NCBI RefSeq assembly: GCF_002025705.1
Contig: NZ_CP018846.1
Location: 549,501-613,500, forward strand
From: Pseudomonas putida
GTDB taxonomy: Bacteria > Pseudomonadota > Gammaproteobacteria > Pseudomonadales > Pseudomonadaceae
DNA: 64,000 nucleotides
Direction: 5' to 3'
The notes beneath the pieces were generated by a model, which was given only the letters and a program-made list of their open reading frames with translations, was not told where the DNA came from and did no database searches. Positions 61,847 to 64,000 of the stretch are shown here, piece by piece. How positions within the stretch are numbered: the first letter of the stretch is position 1; the number at the start of each line of letters is the position of its first letter. A program made the translations under genes and the position numbers.

Positions 61847-63301
61847 TTACTGCGCGATGGTCTTCACCGAAACGCCGCGCTCGATCGGCGTCGACGTACG
61901 CCCGTAGACATCCTCGAAGCGCTCGATGTCGTCTTCGCCCAGGTAGCTGCCGGACTGCACCTCGATGATCTCCAGCGGGATCTTGCCCGGGTTGCGCAGG
62001 CGGTGGATTGAGGCGATCGGGATGTAGGTCGACTGGTTCTCGGTGAGCAGGAACACGTTCTCGTCACAGGTCACCTCGGCGGTGCCGGACACCACGATCC
62101 AGTGCTCGGCACGGTGGTGGTGCATCTGCAGCGACAGGCTGGCACCCGGCTTGACGGTGATGTGCTTGACCTGGAAGCGGCCGCCCATGTCCACCGAGTC
62201 GTACGAGCCCCACGGGCGATACACTTCCAGGTGGTTCTGGGTTTCGCTGCGGCCCTGCTCGTCGAGGGTCTTGACCATCTGCTTGACGCCCTGGACCTTG
62301 TCCTTGTGGGCGATCATCATCGCGTCCTTGGTCTCGACCACGACAATGTTCTCCAGGCCGATCACCGACACCAGCTTGCCGTTGCCGTGGATCATGCAGT
62401 TGCGGCTGTCCTGCACCACCACGTCGCCTTTGGTGACGTTGCCGTTATCGTCCTTCTCGTGCACGTCCCACAACGACGACCAGCAGCCCACGTCGCTCCA
62501 GCCGGCCGACATCGGCACCACGCAGGCGCGCTGGGTCTTTTCCATCACGGCGTAGTCGATGGAGTTGTCCGGGCAGCATTCGAAGGTGGCTTCATCGATG
62601 CTCAGCACATCGCCGTCTTCAGCACTGCGCTCCAGCGCCAGCACGCAGGTGTCGTAGATGTCCGCGTCGTGTTTCTTCAGCTCTTCGAGGAAGCGGCTGG
62701 CGCGGAACAGGAACATGCCGCTGTTCCAGAAGTAGCCACCGGCGGCGACGAATTCGGCGGCGCGCTTCTCGTCGGGCTTCTCGACGAACTGGGCGACCCG
62801 CGCCACACCTTCAGGCAGCAGCGCGTCCTGGCTGGAGCGGATATAGCCATAGCCGGTTTCCGGCTTGGTCGCCGGCACGCCGAACAGCACCATCTCACCG
62901 CGCTCGGCGGCCACGGTGGCCAGGGCCAGGGCGCGTTGCAGGGCCTTCTGGTCATCGATCACGTGGTCGGCAGGCAGCACCAGCATGAGCTCGTCACGGC
63001 CTTCGTTGACCAGCTTCATGGCCGCCATGGCCACCGCTGGCGCGGTATTGCGGCCGAACGGCTCCATCAGGATGCCCTGGGTTTCCAGCTTCAGGGCAGC
63101 GAGCTGCTCCTGGACGATGAACTTGTGGTCCTTGTTGCAGACCACGATCGGGGTGTCCATGCCGTCGAAGCGCAGGCGCTCGATGGTTTGCTGGAACAGG
63201 GTGTGTTCACCGGTCAATGCCAGGAACTGCTTGGGGAACTGCTTGCGCGACAGAGGCCACAGACGGGAACCGCTACCACCAGAAAGAATTACCGGGATCA
63301 T
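61847..63301 (-). CDS. algA: mannose-1-phosphate guanylyltransferase / phosphomannose isomerase AlgA
   Basis: A 484-aa bifunctional type II enzyme. The guanylyltransferase starts with SGGSGSRLWPLSRKQFPKQF and has VEKPDEKRAAEF. The C-terminal cupin carries isomerase activity (RPWGSYDSVDMGGRFQVKHI, QMHHHRAEHWIVV). It makes GDP-mannose for alginate. It is the last gene of the alginate operon, 35 bp after algF. Confidence 0.96.
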   Translation of the reverse strand: MIPVILSGGSGSRLWPLSRKQFPKQFLALTGEHTLFQQTIERLRFDGMDTPIVVCNKDHKFIVQEQLAALKLETQGILMEPFGRNTAPAVAMAAMKLVNEGRDELMLVLPADHVIDDQKALQRALALATVAAERGEMVLFGVPATKPETGYGYIRSSQDALLPEGVARVAQFVEKPDEKRAAEFVAAGGYFWNSGMFLFRASRFLEELKKHDADIYDTCVLALERSAEDGDVLSIDEATFECCPDNSIDYAVMEKTQRACVVPMSAGWSDVGCWSSLWDVHEKDDNGNVTKGDVVVQDSRNCMIHGNGKLVSVIGLENIVVVETKDAMMIAHKDKVQGVKQMVKTLDEQGRSETQNHLEVYRPWGSYDSVDMGGRFQVKHITVKPGASLSLQMHHHRAEHWIVVSGTAEVTCDENVFLLTENQSTYIPIASIHRLRNPGKIPLEIIEVQSGSYLGEDDIERFEDVYGRTSTPIERGVSVKTIAQ

Positions 63302-63336
63302 CTTGTTTCTCCAATAGTCGTTATGAGGCAGGGGGA

Positions 63337-63984
63337 TCAGTTGCTAGTCACGGGGCGAGTTACCCACACCGGCGACAAGTTGCTGCCGGAACCCGTTACG
63401 TACAGCACGGCAGCTTCGCCACGCTCCAGGGCGACCGGTTTCAGGTCGCTGACTTTCTTGTTGCCTTCGAACAAGGCCAGGTTGACCTTGACCGGATTGA
63501 TTTCACGCTCGCCGCGGCCCTTGGTGGCCACCGATGGCACCACTTCGGTCTTGCCGTCGGCGGTCTTCAGGGTCACCGCCTGGTCGCTGAGGTTCTGCAC
63601 CCGCACCAGGGCTTTCTGCTTGTTCTTGAACGGTGGTTCTTCGATCAGCTGCGGGGTGCCGCCGGCGTTGTTGACCAGGGTGTAGTACTTGTCTGCAGCC
63701 AGCTTGACCGGCACGCTCTTGCCGCCGACCTGAGCGGTGTAGTCGCCGCCCGGCAGGAAGCTGAAGTCGCTGCTGGCCTGGGCGCCAACCTGCTTGATCT
63801 GGGTGTTGCCGACGCTGGCTGCAGCCGGGGCGCTGGCGGCGTTGTACAGGCGCACGAAGGTCGAGCCTTTCGGCGCGCTCGGGCCATACAACGCGGCGTC
63901 GGCGCCGGCGAATGCCTGCATCGAAGCAAGGGAAAGGCCGGCCGCGAGGGTGAGGGCTTTGGCAATGGAAGTCTTGGTAGTCAT
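63337..63984 (-). CDS. algF: alginate O-acetyltransferase component AlgF
   Basis: A 215-aa periplasmic protein with a signal peptide ending near MQAFAGADA (about residue 28). A repeated beta-sandwich follows (ALYGPSAPKGSTFVRLYNAA; PPFKNKQKALVRVQNLSDQA). AlgF acts with AlgI and AlgJ in acetylating alginate. The rest of the alginate operon lies beyond the right edge. Confidence 0.93.
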   Translation of the reverse strand: MTTKTSIAKALTLAAGLSLASMQAFAGADAALYGPSAPKGSTFVRLYNAASAPAAASVGNTQIKQVGAQASSDFSFLPGGDYTAQVGGKSVPVKLAADKYYTLVNNAGGTPQLIEEPPFKNKQKALVRVQNLSDQAVTLKTADGKTEVVPSVATKGRGEREINPVKVNLALFEGNKKVSDLKPVALERGEAAVLYVTGSGSNLSPVWVTRPVTSN

Positions 63985-64000
63985 GTGCGTTTCCTCTCTT

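Overview
The window is GC-rich chromosomal DNA from a Pseudomonas of the P. putida group. Three things support this. A 142-residue LOV photoreceptor near-identical to PpSB1-LOV lies at 4131-4559. The homogentisate cluster hmgR-hmgA-hmgB-hmgC is present with its neighbours. Many paired inverted REP elements carry the typical core GCGGGCAAGCCCGCTCCCAC. I see no tRNA, rRNA, CRISPR array, insertion sequence or phage integrase.

Layout. 0-9.4 kb: the end of an alpha/beta hydrolase; a minus-strand folM group (ABM-domain membrane protein, FolM, DUF1244, HopJ); a B12-free LitR-type MerR regulator; a PilZ-like protein; the short LOV protein; a flavodoxin; a LysR regulator with lrgAB; then an epoxide-hydrolase-like enzyme and an MFE-type SDR. 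9.5-15.7 kb: HmgR and its 17-bp operator, hmgABC (homogentisate to fumarate and acetoacetate), a SirB1-type protein and a Leu/Glu/Phe-type dehydrogenase.

15.7-27.4 kb is the accessory region. A WYL regulator of the BrxR/CapW type, a small membrane/coiled-coil protein and a truncated-looking follower flank a tight minus-strand five-gene operon. In order of transcription it encodes a HerA/VirB4-like ATPase with a long serine-rich insertion, a 244-aa protein with a hydrophobic Gly/Ala/Ser-rich N-terminus, two coiled-coil proteins and a large Hsp70/actin-fold ATPase. A membrane protein with a cytoplasmic cysteine cluster lies upstream. I do not recognise this as a named system. It is the best candidate here for an undescribed conflict or defence machine.

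27.4-40.2 kb: yebG with a perfect LexA box, psiE, small conserved proteins and an HPF-like protein. Two cell-surface signalling iron systems then sit back to back around a Fur box: fecI-fecR-fecA on the minus strand, and DUF3649-PepSY-DUF3325-ECF sigma-FecR-TonB receptor on the plus strand. 40.2-45 kb: an AraC regulator, a DMT exporter and a three-gene gtr-type O-antigen glucosylation operon. 45-60.8 kb: a D-2-hydroxyacid reductase, two LysR-controlled tripartite efflux operons (AaeAB type and EmrAB-OprM type), a universal stress protein and two SDRs. 60.9-64 kb: an unrecognised 261-aa protein, then algA and algF, the end of the alginate operon.

From memory of KT2440 numbering, the left part matches the PP_46xx region and the alg end the PP_12xx region. 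The window therefore appears to join segments far apart in that strain, with the breakpoint somewhere around 41-45 kb.
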